From assembly GCA_001044335.1 (NCBI GenBank), contig CP011001.1, positions 62,001 to 126,000 of the forward strand: a stretch of DNA of 64,000 nucleotides, written 5' to 3'. Below, in pieces: positions 10,009 to 17,684 of this stretch; positions within the stretch are counted from its first letter, which is position 1, and the number at the start of each line of letters is the position of its first letter. The notes beneath the pieces were generated by a model, which was not told the origin of the DNA, did no database searches, and saw only the letters and a program-made list of their open reading frames with translations. The position numbers were made by a program, and so were the translations under genes. Source of the stretch: Methylophilales bacterium MBRSF5 (GTDB lineage Bacteria; Pseudomonadota; Gammaproteobacteria; Burkholderiales; Methylophilaceae).

Positions 10009-11068
10009 TTTCTTTTATTATAATTTTTGCATCATTGGTTAGGTATCCCGCACCATCGACAATGATGTCTTTATTGGCTTCTAGACCATCAATTATCTCA
10101 ATCCATCCATCTTGTGTGATGCCCGTCTTTACGTTCCTCGCAATAGCTTTGCCATTAAGTGCTTCGTAAACGATGCTACCTGATGGCCTCAACACAACTG
10201 ATGGCTCCGGAACAGAAACTGAATCCTTTTTATCAAAGACAATGGTACCTTTGACGCTGGCGCCGGCCTGCCAGTCATCTTGTTTTTCAATATCAGCAAT
10301 TACATCAATGGATCGGCTGTCAGCAATAATCTGAGGTTTGAGTTCCTGGATTGTTGTTGTGTAAGATGATTCAGTAGTCGGTGTTTCAAGAGTAATCTCA
10401 ATTCCAGGCTTCAAAATATGGGCTAACTTTTCAGGAAACATCACATGCGCCCTGAGTTTTTTATTATTGATAATCTGATAGAGCGGATCCCCAATTTTTA
10501 CATAGTCTCCAATTGATATTATTTGCTTTTCCACTTTACCAGGAATTGGCGCAAATATTTTAGTGCGACTGTCATTCATTCTTGCTAATCCCAATCGAGC
10601 CTCTGCAGATTTGAGCTCCTCTTTCGTCTCCTCTATTTGTACCTCAATAGTTTCCAGAGCATTTGGGGAAATAAAATTTTCATCCACTAATTTCAAGTTT
10701 CTTTCATATGTAATTTTTTGATTATTTAGCCTCGCCTGTAATTTTTTAACTTCTGCTTCCGACAGTGATAGTTGATAGCTTGTGTCTGTGCCATCAACTT
10801 CAGCCATGATCTGTCCTTTTTCAACGGTTGTTCCTGGACGAACAAAAATCTTGGTAATTTTTCCAGCTACTTCAGAAGCCACAGTGGGATCAATGATTCC
10901 TTCGATACTACCGATGGCAGACTCTTGATACCTAAATTCCATTATCTTTGATTTAGTGGTGGTGACGTATATGTCTTTTGATTTGCTGTCTTTACTATCA
11001 GCTTCATCAGTTTTGCTGCATGACACAATAAGAAAGATAAAAAATAGGGCAAGTATATTAAGTTTCAT
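9995..11068 (-). CDS. RND efflux periplasmic adaptor (membrane fusion protein), predicted lipoprotein
   Basis: HlyD/AcrA-family adaptor linking the RND pump to an outer-membrane channel. The signal peptide ends in a lipobox-like LIVSC, so the mature protein is probably lipid-anchored in the inner membrane. A barrel-sandwich segment (VAGKITKIFVRPGTTVEKGQ) is split by a coiled-coil hairpin of about 70 residues rich in K/E/Q. The second half-lipoyl segment (IFAPIPGKVEKQ) and a beta-barrel domain follow. I use the ATG at 11068, which overlaps the ampD stop as TAATG; a TTG 18 bp upstream is less likely. Length 357 residues. Confidence 0.93.
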   Translation of the reverse strand: MKLNILALFFIFLIVSCSKTDEADSKDSKSKDIYVTTTKSKIMEFRYQESAIGSIEGIIDPTVASEVAGKITKIFVRPGTTVEKGQIMAEVDGTDTSYQLSLSEAEVKKLQARLNNQKITYERNLKLVDENFISPNALETIEVQIEETKEELKSAEARLGLARMNDSRTKIFAPIPGKVEKQIISIGDYVKIGDPLYQIINNKKLRAHVMFPEKLAHILKPGIEITLETPTTESSYTTTIQELKPQIIADSRSIDVIADIEKQDDWQAGASVKGTIVFDKKDSVSVPEPSVVLRPSGSIVYEALNGKAIARNVKTGITQDGWIEIIDGLEANKDIIVDGAGYLTNDAKIIIKENDPA

Positions 11069-11604
11069 TATTTTATTTTTTTCCAATCAAACAAGGGTCC
11101 TGGGTCAGTTTTTCTATTCGGAGCAATTTCTGAATGACCAACAATATCTTGGATATTGTATTCTTTTTTCAGACACCCAAGCAATTCTAATAGTTTAATA
11201 TATTGATCTTCAATATAGGGAGTTTTATCATCACCCTCAAGCTCAATACCGATTGAAAAATCATTGCAGTTTTCTTTTCCTTGATAACTTGATTCTCCAG
11301 CATGCCAAGCACGATCAATGCATGAGACAAATTGAATTAGCTCCCCATTTCTTTTTATGAGGAAATGAGCTGAGACTTTTAAATCTTTAATTTCTTTAAA
11401 ATATGGATGTGCATCAATATCCAACTGATTTAGAAAAAAATCTTCGATATAATTATTGTTATAGATACCTGGAGGCAAGCTAATAGAGTGAATTACAATA
11501 ATATGTACTGGAATGTTTGCAGGTCTAGAATTAAAATTTGGAGAGGCTAGATGTTTACACCCCGAATACCAGCCGTCAACACTAAAAAAATTGTTTTGCT
11601 TCAT
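11068..11604 (-). CDS. ampD: AmpD, 1,6-anhydro-N-acetylmuramyl-L-alanine amidase
   Basis: Cytoplasmic zinc amidase that cleaves the stem peptide from anhydro-muropeptides during cell-wall recycling. Very close to AmpD: H39 in VIHSIS, RAWHAGESSYQG, NDFSIGIELEG and the C-terminal block GHSEIAPNRKTDPGP supply the Zn ligands (two His, one Asp) and the catalytic Glu/Lys. The start is ATG 11604, giving 178 residues and the typical N-terminus; the frame stays open upstream without conserved sequence. It is the first gene of the unit with the RND adaptor and pump, with a one-base stop/start overlap. Confidence 0.95.
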   Translation of the reverse strand: MKQNNFFSVDGWYSGCKHLASPNFNSRPANIPVHIIVIHSISLPPGIYNNNYIEDFFLNQLDIDAHPYFKEIKDLKVSAHFLIKRNGELIQFVSCIDRAWHAGESSYQGKENCNDFSIGIELEGDDKTPYIEDQYIKLLELLGCLKKEYNIQDIVGHSEIAPNRKTDPGPLFDWKKIK

Positions 11605-11659
11605 ATTAATAGTAATTATAATTGATAAGCATTTCTTAATTAACTTACAAGGAAAAAAT
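11605..11659. promoter_or_regulatory. Divergent promoter region, ampD / small membrane protein
   Basis: This 55-bp AT-rich gap separates the ampD operon (minus) from the small membrane protein gene (plus). It contains the palindromic core AATTATAATT at 11615-11624, which reads as a TATAAT -10 box on both strands. No good -35 box lies at normal spacing in either direction, so this is a tentative call. AAGGAAAAA just before 11660 is the ribosome site of the plus-strand gene. Confidence 0.3.
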
Positions 11660-11935
11660 ATGCACTTTTTTGATGGGATTATATTTGGAATCATCGATAA
11701 CGGAGTCTTAATTATGGGCGCACTATTTGGACTAAGTATAGAAAAATATCTACCAAAGTATTTTCATAAAGGAATCGGTACTGTGTTTGGTGCAGGTATA
11801 GGTAATGCGGTAAGTGATTTTTTAGGAGGAACACCGATTGCAATCGACTTCGCCTGGGGAACATTTATCGGTTGCTTAGGAACACTAATTTTTATTCCCA
11901 TCTTTGTTGAAATAAAAAAAATTAAATCCAAATAA
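11660..11935 (+). CDS. Small conserved membrane protein of unknown function
   Basis: A 91-residue protein that I cannot assign to a named family. It opens with MHFFDGIIFGIIDNGVLIMGA, a hydrophobic segment, followed by an amphipathic stretch (SIEKYLPKYFHKG). A glycine-rich motif GAGIGNAVSDFLGG then leads to a second hydrophobic segment ending in basic residues. Two transmembrane helices are likely. The start ATG 11660 has an AAGGAAA ribosome site; the longer open frame upstream runs antisense through ampD and is not used. It lies 13 bp before the RDD-like gene, so the two probably form one unit. Confidence 0.7.
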   Translation: MHFFDGIIFGIIDNGVLIMGALFGLSIEKYLPKYFHKGIGTVFGAGIGNAVSDFLGGTPIAIDFAWGTFIGCLGTLIFIPIFVEIKKIKSK

Positions 11936-11948
11936 TTTATTTTTGATA

Positions 11949-12353
11949 ATGTTTTATTTAAAAATTTTTATTGTCTTAATTTATGAATTATTAATCCTCC
12001 TAGCTATTGCTTTTATTGCTGGATTTGTATTTTTGATATTTTTTGATAGGCTGGAAAGTAATGCCCTAAGATTTTTACATCAGTTTCTTGTTTGGAGCGC
12101 TTGGGGATTTTATTTTATTTTTAGCTGGAAGAGCTTTGGGCAGACACTCCCGATGAGGGCATGGAAGTTAAGATTCAGTTTTGAACAGAAATCCTACAAA
12201 TTTTTAATTCTTAGGTATATTAAAGTAACCTTTTTTTGGATTTTTTTCCCATTAAATTTTTTAGCAATATTTTTTTTGAAAGATAGATTTTTGCATGACT
12301 ATAGGACAAAAAATTTGATTACTGTCGTTCAAAATAAAACATTAAATAAATAG
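11949..12353 (+). CDS. RDD family membrane protein
   Basis: A 134-residue membrane protein with about three hydrophobic segments. It resembles the RDD family: a first long helix (LLILLAIAFIAGFVFLIFF), then the motif FGQTLPMRAWKLRF and the C-terminal LHDYRTKNLITV, equivalent to the GQTxGxRxxxLR and LHDRxxxT signatures. The family name comes from an Arg-Asp-Asp motif that is degenerate here. Proposed roles in transport are not settled. The start is ATG 11949. The 3' end overlaps the convergent lptG by 35 bp. Confidence 0.7.
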   Translation: MFYLKIFIVLIYELLILLAIAFIAGFVFLIFFDRLESNALRFLHQFLVWSAWGFYFIFSWKSFGQTLPMRAWKLRFSFEQKSYKFLILRYIKVTFFWIFFPLNFLAIFFLKDRFLHDYRTKNLITVVQNKTLNK

Positions 12354-13386
12354 CAATTCCTAAGATGACAATTGATGGAATGATGGCAGTAATGATGGGC
12401 TCCCAGTCGTTGAGTACTCCAATGTGTCTCAACATTGAATTCATGATCTGATAAACAATCCCAAAAATTATCCCTAGAAACATTTTTAAATATTTACCTC
12501 CAGATCGCTCCTGGAAAAAACCAAATGGCACAGCAAATAAAATCATAATGATGGGCATCACGGGCTGAATGATTTTTTCCCAGAATGACACTTCATACCT
12601 TGACGTTTTTTGATTATTTTTTTTCAGATAATTAATAAAATCATACAGGTCAAAAATTGACATTCGATCAGGCGAGATGAGTAACACATTCATCATTTCT
12701 GGTTTTATCATCGATTTCCATGTGCCTGATGGAATCGTTTTAACATCAAAGCCTTCATCAAGAATAAATGATTGTTTGATCTTCTCGAGCTCCCAGATCC
12801 CATTTTGATATCTACCTTTCTCAGCATCAACAATCGATCGTAAAGAAAAATCATTGTCGAATTCATAAATATGAATATTTCTCAATGATGCATCTGGAAG
12901 AACATTCTCAATGTTCACAAAATTATTGCCATCCTTCATCCAAACACCAGATTTAAAATCTGTAGTAACTGAACCATCAGTAGAGCTTATTTTAATTTGT
13001 TGAGCATTTTTTTCACTGACAGGAGTAATCAGGTTGCCTACCATAAAAGTCAAAACACCAAAGAATAATGAAACGATAATAAGTGATGAGGCTATTTGTA
13101 TAATAGACATCCCACTCGTTCTCATAACCACTAACTCTGAATTTCCTGATAGTTGGCCTACCGTAAACATTGCCCCAATTAAGCAAGATAAAGGAATAAT
13201 TTCATATAAATGACCAGGCATACTAAGCGTGATAAAGACAATAATTTTTGAGAGGTCATATTTTCCGGAATTAAGATTTCCTATTTCTTGCAAAAAGTCA
13301 AAAAAAGCAAATAAGAATACTAAGCCAATTGCCACAAGGCTGATGTTGATAAAAAATTCAAAATTAATATATTTTGCGAGTTTCAT
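12319..13386 (-). CDS. lptG: LptG, LPS export ABC transporter permease
   Basis: Inner-membrane permease of the LptB2FG complex that extracts lipopolysaccharide from the inner membrane. The 355 residues show the YjgP/YjgQ layout: N-terminal helices with GAMFTVGQLSGNSELVVMRTSGMS, a periplasmic beta-jellyroll (about residues 130-250) and C-terminal helices. It follows lptF with a 4-bp ATGA overlap, so the two are coupled. It is assigned LptG rather than LptF by position and by the SELVVMRTSGMS coupling-helix region. lptB is not in the window. Confidence 0.92.
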   Translation of the reverse strand: MKLAKYINFEFFINISLVAIGLVFLFAFFDFLQEIGNLNSGKYDLSKIIVFITLSMPGHLYEIIPLSCLIGAMFTVGQLSGNSELVVMRTSGMSIIQIASSLIIVSLFFGVLTFMVGNLITPVSEKNAQQIKISSTDGSVTTDFKSGVWMKDGNNFVNIENVLPDASLRNIHIYEFDNDFSLRSIVDAEKGRYQNGIWELEKIKQSFILDEGFDVKTIPSGTWKSMIKPEMMNVLLISPDRMSIFDLYDFINYLKKNNQKTSRYEVSFWEKIIQPVMPIIMILFAVPFGFFQERSGGKYLKMFLGIIFGIVYQIMNSMLRHIGVLNDWEPIITAIIPSIVILGIAIYLMFYFERQ

Positions 13387-14489
13387 TTCTTGAGTCTGAG
13401 GTTTCTCACTTTTGAGGGAAGAAGTGGAAGATTTAAATTTCTCCTCAGCATCAAATAGCTTGCAACACTGATGATAAGTGCGTGAACAATTGCCCCGCCA
13501 ACATAAGGATTTAATTTGCCCAGATTGATATAACTCTGGGTGACTCCCATAAGGTTGTTATAGATGGCAAAAATCATAATTGCGATGATTATATTGACCG
13601 ACCTTCCTGTCCTCGGGTTAATAAAACTAAGAGGTATAGCCAAAATTATTAAGACTATTCCGGATATAGGAAGAGATACTCTCCAGACAAATTCTGCAAT
13701 CTCACGATTTGAATTTGTTGAAAGAAGAAGCGCTGTTGGCATCGCCTCGACCTGATTTACGTCAATGATCGGAGGTAATTTTCTTTCGACTAAAAAGCCG
13801 TAATCATCAAACTTTATTTCTGTGAAATTATTATTTTCATGATTGACCTCATAACGCTTTCCTTTTTTAAGGACAATATATTCATCTTTATCAGTACTTG
13901 TTGATACTCGACTTCCCTCATTGGAGACAATGATCCCAAGTTTTCCATTTTGTTCGGATTGAACAAAAACATTTTTTACTTTTGAACCTAAGTCACCAAA
14001 ACCCTCAACGTAGAAAACCCTGTCCTTACTTTTTGATTCTTTGAATGAGCCTGGTGAAATGGTTGCCAGTTCATCCCGGTTTTTTAGACCAGCCTTATAT
14101 TCCTCAGATTTTTGAGTTGCCCATGGGCTTAGATAAAGGCTAAGAAAACCTATCAATAAAATTATTGGTAGTGAAAAGAAAAGAATAGGCCTGATGAAAC
14201 TAGTTAAGCCCAAACCTGAACTGAACCAGATCATCATCTCGCTGTCTCTAAACCATCGACTCAAGGTTAATAAAATTGTTAGAAAGAGCGTGAGAGTGAG
14301 TAAGATGGGTAGATATTTAAGTAGACTAAAAACCAATATAGTCAGTATTGAATCATTGGGTATAATACCTTTCGATGCTAGCCGGAAAACAACAACACCC
14401 CGTTGAGCCACAACGATACCAGAAAGGATAAGTATTGTTGAGAGAGAGTTGTAAAACAACTCATTTTTTAATTTATTTTGATATAACAT
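13383..14489 (-). CDS. lptF: LptF, LPS export ABC transporter permease
   Basis: Partner of LptG in LPS extraction, 368 residues. It has an N-terminal helix pair, the cytoplasmic coupling segment RDSEMMIWFSSGLGL, and a periplasmic jellyroll domain with SPGSFKESKSKDRVFYVEGF typical of LptF. The C-terminal helices begin WRVSLPISGIVLIILAIPLSF. It is first in the lptF-lptG unit. Only 16 bp separate its ATG from that of the divergent pepA, so its promoter must lie inside pepA coding sequence. No strong Shine-Dalgarno sequence precedes its start. Confidence 0.93.
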   Translation of the reverse strand: MLYQNKLKNELFYNSLSTILILSGIVVAQRGVVVFRLASKGIIPNDSILTILVFSLLKYLPILLTLTLFLTILLTLSRWFRDSEMMIWFSSGLGLTSFIRPILFFSLPIILLIGFLSLYLSPWATQKSEEYKAGLKNRDELATISPGSFKESKSKDRVFYVEGFGDLGSKVKNVFVQSEQNGKLGIIVSNEGSRVSTSTDKDEYIVLKKGKRYEVNHENNNFTEIKFDDYGFLVERKLPPIIDVNQVEAMPTALLLSTNSNREIAEFVWRVSLPISGIVLIILAIPLSFINPRTGRSVNIIIAIMIFAIYNNLMGVTQSYINLGKLNPYVGGAIVHALIISVASYLMLRRNLNLPLLPSKVRNLRLKK

Positions 14490-14505
14490 TTATTAAGGAT
14501 ACTGT

Positions 14506-15984
14506 ATGAAATTTGATATTACCTCAACCGAAAAAATTACCCATGCATCGGATATTATCATATTAGCAATTGATGATAAAAATAACCTTATCAACGGAAA
14601 TGGTATCAATGAGGTAGATGAGTCTCTTGTTAAAAAATCTTTAAGAAAAGATGTTTTGGGTAATTCTGAAGGTGATACCAATATTCTTAATGATTCGACT
14701 GGTACAAGGCAATACCTTTTGGTCCGTGTCAACGATCTTGAAAGTGTTAATATCAAAAGATTAGGTAAGATTTTTAATAAGACGTTTGCTCATTTATCAA
14801 AACTGTCCTTTAAGACGGTTCAGATGTGTTTGTGTAAGTTTGCTGAAACAGAAGTTGCAGTGGAGGAGGTTGTTAAGTTGTATGTCAGAGCCTCTTTGCA
14901 TAATTTCTACAAAATCAATGCAGTCAAAAGCAAGAAAGCTACCCAGGCTCTCGTCAAGAATATCATTCATCTAAATTCCAAGTATCTAAAAGAGGCAAAA
15001 CAGGGCCTCAAGCTTGGGCAAGCTATCGGTGAGGGGGCAAACCTAACAAAAGATCTCGGTAACTTACCACCAAATTATTGCACCCCAACTTACCTCGGGT
15101 CGGTGGCAAAAAAAATAGCCAAAGACAATAAGATGAAGGTTAAGGTGCTTGGCAAAACTGAAATTAACAAGTTAAAGATGGGATCATTTTTATCAGTTGC
15201 CAGAGGAAGTCGTGAAGAACCAAAGTTTATTGTTCTTGAGCACATGAAGGGTAACAAGAGTCAAAAACCTATAGTATTGGTTGGCAAGGGAATCACATTT
15301 GATGCAGGTGGAATATCCTTAAAACCTGGATTAAATATGGATGAAATGAAATGGGACATGGGTGGCGCTGCAACAGTGCTGGGCGTGATGCATACAGTTG
15401 GGAAATTAAACCTCCCATTAAATATTGTGGCTCTGGTACCCAGTTGTGAGAATTTACCTGACGGCTTGGCTGTTAAACCAGGGGATGTCGTGACCAGCAT
15501 GTCTGGACAAACGATAGAGATTTTGAACACTGATGCTGAGGGAAGATTGATCCTATGTGACGCTCTAACCTACGCTGAAAGGTATAAGCCTGATGCAGTG
15601 ATTGATGTTGCAACATTAACAGGGGCCTGCGTTATTGCTTTAGGTCATGAAGCAAGTGCGGTATATTCAAATATAGACTCTTTGGCTAGTGAGTTAATCA
15701 ACGCAGGTGAAAAAGCAAATGACCGCGCATGGCATATGCCGCTTTGGGATGAATACCAGCCATTACTGGATAGTAACTTTGCTGATATGGCGAATATTGG
15801 TGGACGCGCTGCAGGTAGTATCACAGCAGCATGCTTTTTGTCTCGTTTTGCAACGAAATATAGCTGGGCACACTTAGATATTGCAGGAACTGCATGGATT
15901 TCTGGAGGTAAAGCAAAAGGCTCAACTGGTAGGCCCGTCAATCTTTTATCAGAATTTCTGCTGAGTCGCTTAAAGAGCAAATGA
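14506..15984 (+). CDS. pepA: PepA, leucyl aminopeptidase (M17)
   Basis: Cytosolic dinuclear metallo-aminopeptidase that removes N-terminal residues from peptides; in E. coli it also binds DNA. The 492-residue length is normal. The catalytic domain carries VGKGITFDAGGISLKP, with metal and catalytic Lys/Asp, and the M17 signature NTDAEGRL. The ATG has AAGGA upstream. The last codons overlap holC by 4 bp (ATGA), the common pepA-holC pairing. Divergent from lptF across 16 bp. Confidence 0.96.
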   Translation: MKFDITSTEKITHASDIIILAIDDKNNLINGNGINEVDESLVKKSLRKDVLGNSEGDTNILNDSTGTRQYLLVRVNDLESVNIKRLGKIFNKTFAHLSKLSFKTVQMCLCKFAETEVAVEEVVKLYVRASLHNFYKINAVKSKKATQALVKNIIHLNSKYLKEAKQGLKLGQAIGEGANLTKDLGNLPPNYCTPTYLGSVAKKIAKDNKMKVKVLGKTEINKLKMGSFLSVARGSREEPKFIVLEHMKGNKSQKPIVLVGKGITFDAGGISLKPGLNMDEMKWDMGGAATVLGVMHTVGKLNLPLNIVALVPSCENLPDGLAVKPGDVVTSMSGQTIEILNTDAEGRLILCDALTYAERYKPDAVIDVATLTGACVIALGHEASAVYSNIDSLASELINAGEKANDRAWHMPLWDEYQPLLDSNFADMANIGGRAAGSITAACFLSRFATKYSWAHLDIAGTAWISGGKAKGSTGRPVNLLSEFLLSRLKSK

Positions 15985-16400
15985 CACAAATAGAATTTAT
16001 CTATAACTTAGATTCATACGAAGAAGGTTTGGCGCTAATTTTAGATAAGCGATACAAGAATCAGAGGACAATGATTTTTTGTGATAACACAGATACAAGT
16101 CATGAGCTATCTGATTCTTTGTGGATGAACCCTGGTTTTTATCCAAATATCATATGGAGTGAAAAGATCTCATCGGACGCCCATCCGAGTGAAAACTTTT
16201 TAATAGGCAGCCAATTCAATAAACATTTTGATGAGCTTGTGATAAATGTGTCAGGTCGGGAATGCTCTTTTTTTAGCCGTTATGAAAAGAGTCTTGAATT
16301 GGTATTAAAGTCAGATAATGAAAAGGCAAGCGCACGGGAACGACTAAAAAAAATCAGAGAATGTGGGTACGAGGTTAAATTAACAGATGCGGCTAATTAA
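15981..16400 (+). CDS. holC: HolC, DNA polymerase III chi subunit
   Basis: Clamp-loader accessory subunit that bridges the polymerase III holoenzyme to single-strand-binding protein. The 139 residues fit the family: MTQIEFIYNL at the start, the SDSLWMNPGFYPN segment and the region around HPSENFLIGSQ. Overlap with pepA (ATGA) supports the call. The 3' end overlaps the convergent gcvH-like gene by 4 bp. The sequence is diverged, as usual for chi, but position and motifs agree. Confidence 0.88.
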   Translation: MTQIEFIYNLDSYEEGLALILDKRYKNQRTMIFCDNTDTSHELSDSLWMNPGFYPNIIWSEKISSDAHPSENFLIGSQFNKHFDELVINVSGRECSFFSRYEKSLELVLKSDNEKASARERLKKIRECGYEVKLTDAAN

Positions 16401-16759
16401 CCAACCAACTTTTCATACTCATCGATACTCATCGTTTCATAGCTGCTCAGAGCTTCAACTTCACAAATCCATGATTCATATGGACGGTCATTGACATCCG
16501 TTAAGTTATCTAATAATTCTGAGTTAATCCTAGTAATTTTTAAGTCACAGGGGCTAACAAGGTCAGATGCTGTCTTGACTGACTCGATGACACCAAAGGG
16601 GTCACCAGATGAAATTTGCTCATTCTCTTTCAGTTCTATGAATACAATATCCCCGAGTAAATCTTGAGCATAGTCAGAAACACCAACCTGAATGTGATTA
16701 CCTTCTAAAGGTTTAATCCAAATGTGATCCTTAGTTAGTAGCAATTTATCGTTATTCAT
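16397..16759 (-). CDS. gcvH: GcvH-like lipoyl carrier protein (glycine cleavage H protein)
   Basis: A 120-residue protein of the H-protein fold. HIWI near the start, GVSDYAQDLLGDIVFIELKE and the lipoylation loop GVIESVKTASDL (lysine in VKTAS) are diagnostic, as is the C-terminal ESWICEVE. H proteins carry the aminomethyl group between glycine cleavage enzymes and can serve as lipoate carriers. The other cleavage genes (gcvT, gcvP) are absent from the window, so the role here is open. The start is ATG 16759; an upstream in-frame extension is hydrophobic and unlike the family. Confidence 0.88.
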   Translation of the reverse strand: MNNDKLLLTKDHIWIKPLEGNHIQVGVSDYAQDLLGDIVFIELKENEQISSGDPFGVIESVKTASDLVSPCDLKITRINSELLDNLTDVNDRPYESWICEVEALSSYETMSIDEYEKLVG

Positions 16760-16769
16760 ACGCAATTGT

Positions 16770-16798
16770 GTGACAAAGAAAAAATAATTGTATATGAT
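16770..16798 (+). promoter_or_regulatory. Candidate sigma-70 promoter for the PBP7-type gene
   Basis: GTGACA at 16770-16775 and TATGAT at 16793-16798 are separated by 17 bp and lie 27 bp before the ATG of the downstream peptidase gene. The match is moderate, and nothing better is visible in this divergent gap. Confidence 0.4.
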
Positions 16799-16825
16799 TA
16801 GCAAAATAAATAAACTTTTAAAAGC

Positions 16826-17683
16826 ATGTTTAAAAGATTAGTAGCTACATTATTCATTCTATTGATTAACAATTTTGCATCTGCAGAATACTTTGACTAC
16901 TCCAAATACTACAATCAACTAACCATTAAGTCTCCTAAAGCAATCATATATGACGCTGACTCAGGAGATATCATTTTTCAAAAAAAGGCCAATGAAAAAA
17001 GTTCGATTGCTTCATTAACCAAATTAATGACCGCGATGGTGTTGATCGATTCAAATTTAGATTTAAATGAAAAAGTAAAAATTACAAAAAAAGATCAAGA
17101 TAGAATCAAAGGCACCAAGTCACGTTTATGGCTTGGATCAGAATTGACACGAAAAGAATTATTATCTATTGCTTTGATTGCATCTGACAATCGGGCAGCA
17201 TCCGCACTATCCAATTCATACCCAGGAGGAAAAAAAGCCTTTGTGCAGGCAATGAATGTTAAAGCTAAGCAGCTAGGGATGGATGATACCTCATTTGCAG
17301 ACCCAACTGGTCTGGATAAAAATAATATTTCCACCGCCATTGATTTGGTAAAGATGACGCAGGCGGCTCAGCAATATCCAATCATCAGGGAGCTTTCCAC
17401 TTCCTCATACTATGAAGCTTATATTAAGAATAAAAAAATTCGATTGAATTATAACAATACAAATTTATTGGTGAGGCAAGGATTGTGGGATATTGATATC
17501 TCTAAGACAGGTTATATCCGGGAGGCTGGAAAATGTCTGATAATGCAAACCAAGGTCATGGACAAGCCGATCATTATGGTATTTTTAAAGTCTTACGGGA
17601 AATACACCAGGACTGCAGACGCAAAAAGAGTAAAAAAATGGCTTGAGAGCGTGCATATGCAAGCTAACTTAGCTTCAAAGTAA
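16826..17683 (+). CDS. pbpG: PBP7-type D-alanyl-D-alanine endopeptidase
   Basis: Periplasmic serine peptidase of the S11 family acting on peptidoglycan cross-links. A signal peptide ends near ASA (residues 18-20). The catalytic motifs are S63-LT-K66 (SxxK), S120-D-N122 (SxN) and K227-T-G229. The SRLWLGSELTRKELLSIAL, SYPGGKKAFVQAMN and DPTGL blocks are closer to PbpG than to DacA/DacC. At 285 residues it lacks the C-terminal amphipathic anchor domain of PBP5. Convergent with topA, one base apart. Confidence 0.88.
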   Translation: MFKRLVATLFILLINNFASAEYFDYSKYYNQLTIKSPKAIIYDADSGDIIFQKKANEKSSIASLTKLMTAMVLIDSNLDLNEKVKITKKDQDRIKGTKSRLWLGSELTRKELLSIALIASDNRAASALSNSYPGGKKAFVQAMNVKAKQLGMDDTSFADPTGLDKNNISTAIDLVKMTQAAQQYPIIRELSTSSYYEAYIKNKKIRLNYNNTNLLVRQGLWDIDISKTGYIREAGKCLIMQTKVMDKPIIMVFLKSYGKYTRTADAKRVKKWLESVHMQANLASK

Positions 17684-17684
17684 T

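Noticed and set aside
11513-11659. N-terminal extension of the small membrane protein
   Set aside because: It overlaps ampD antisense and lacks a ribosome site; ATG 11660 has AAGGAAA and gives the natural hydrophobic start.
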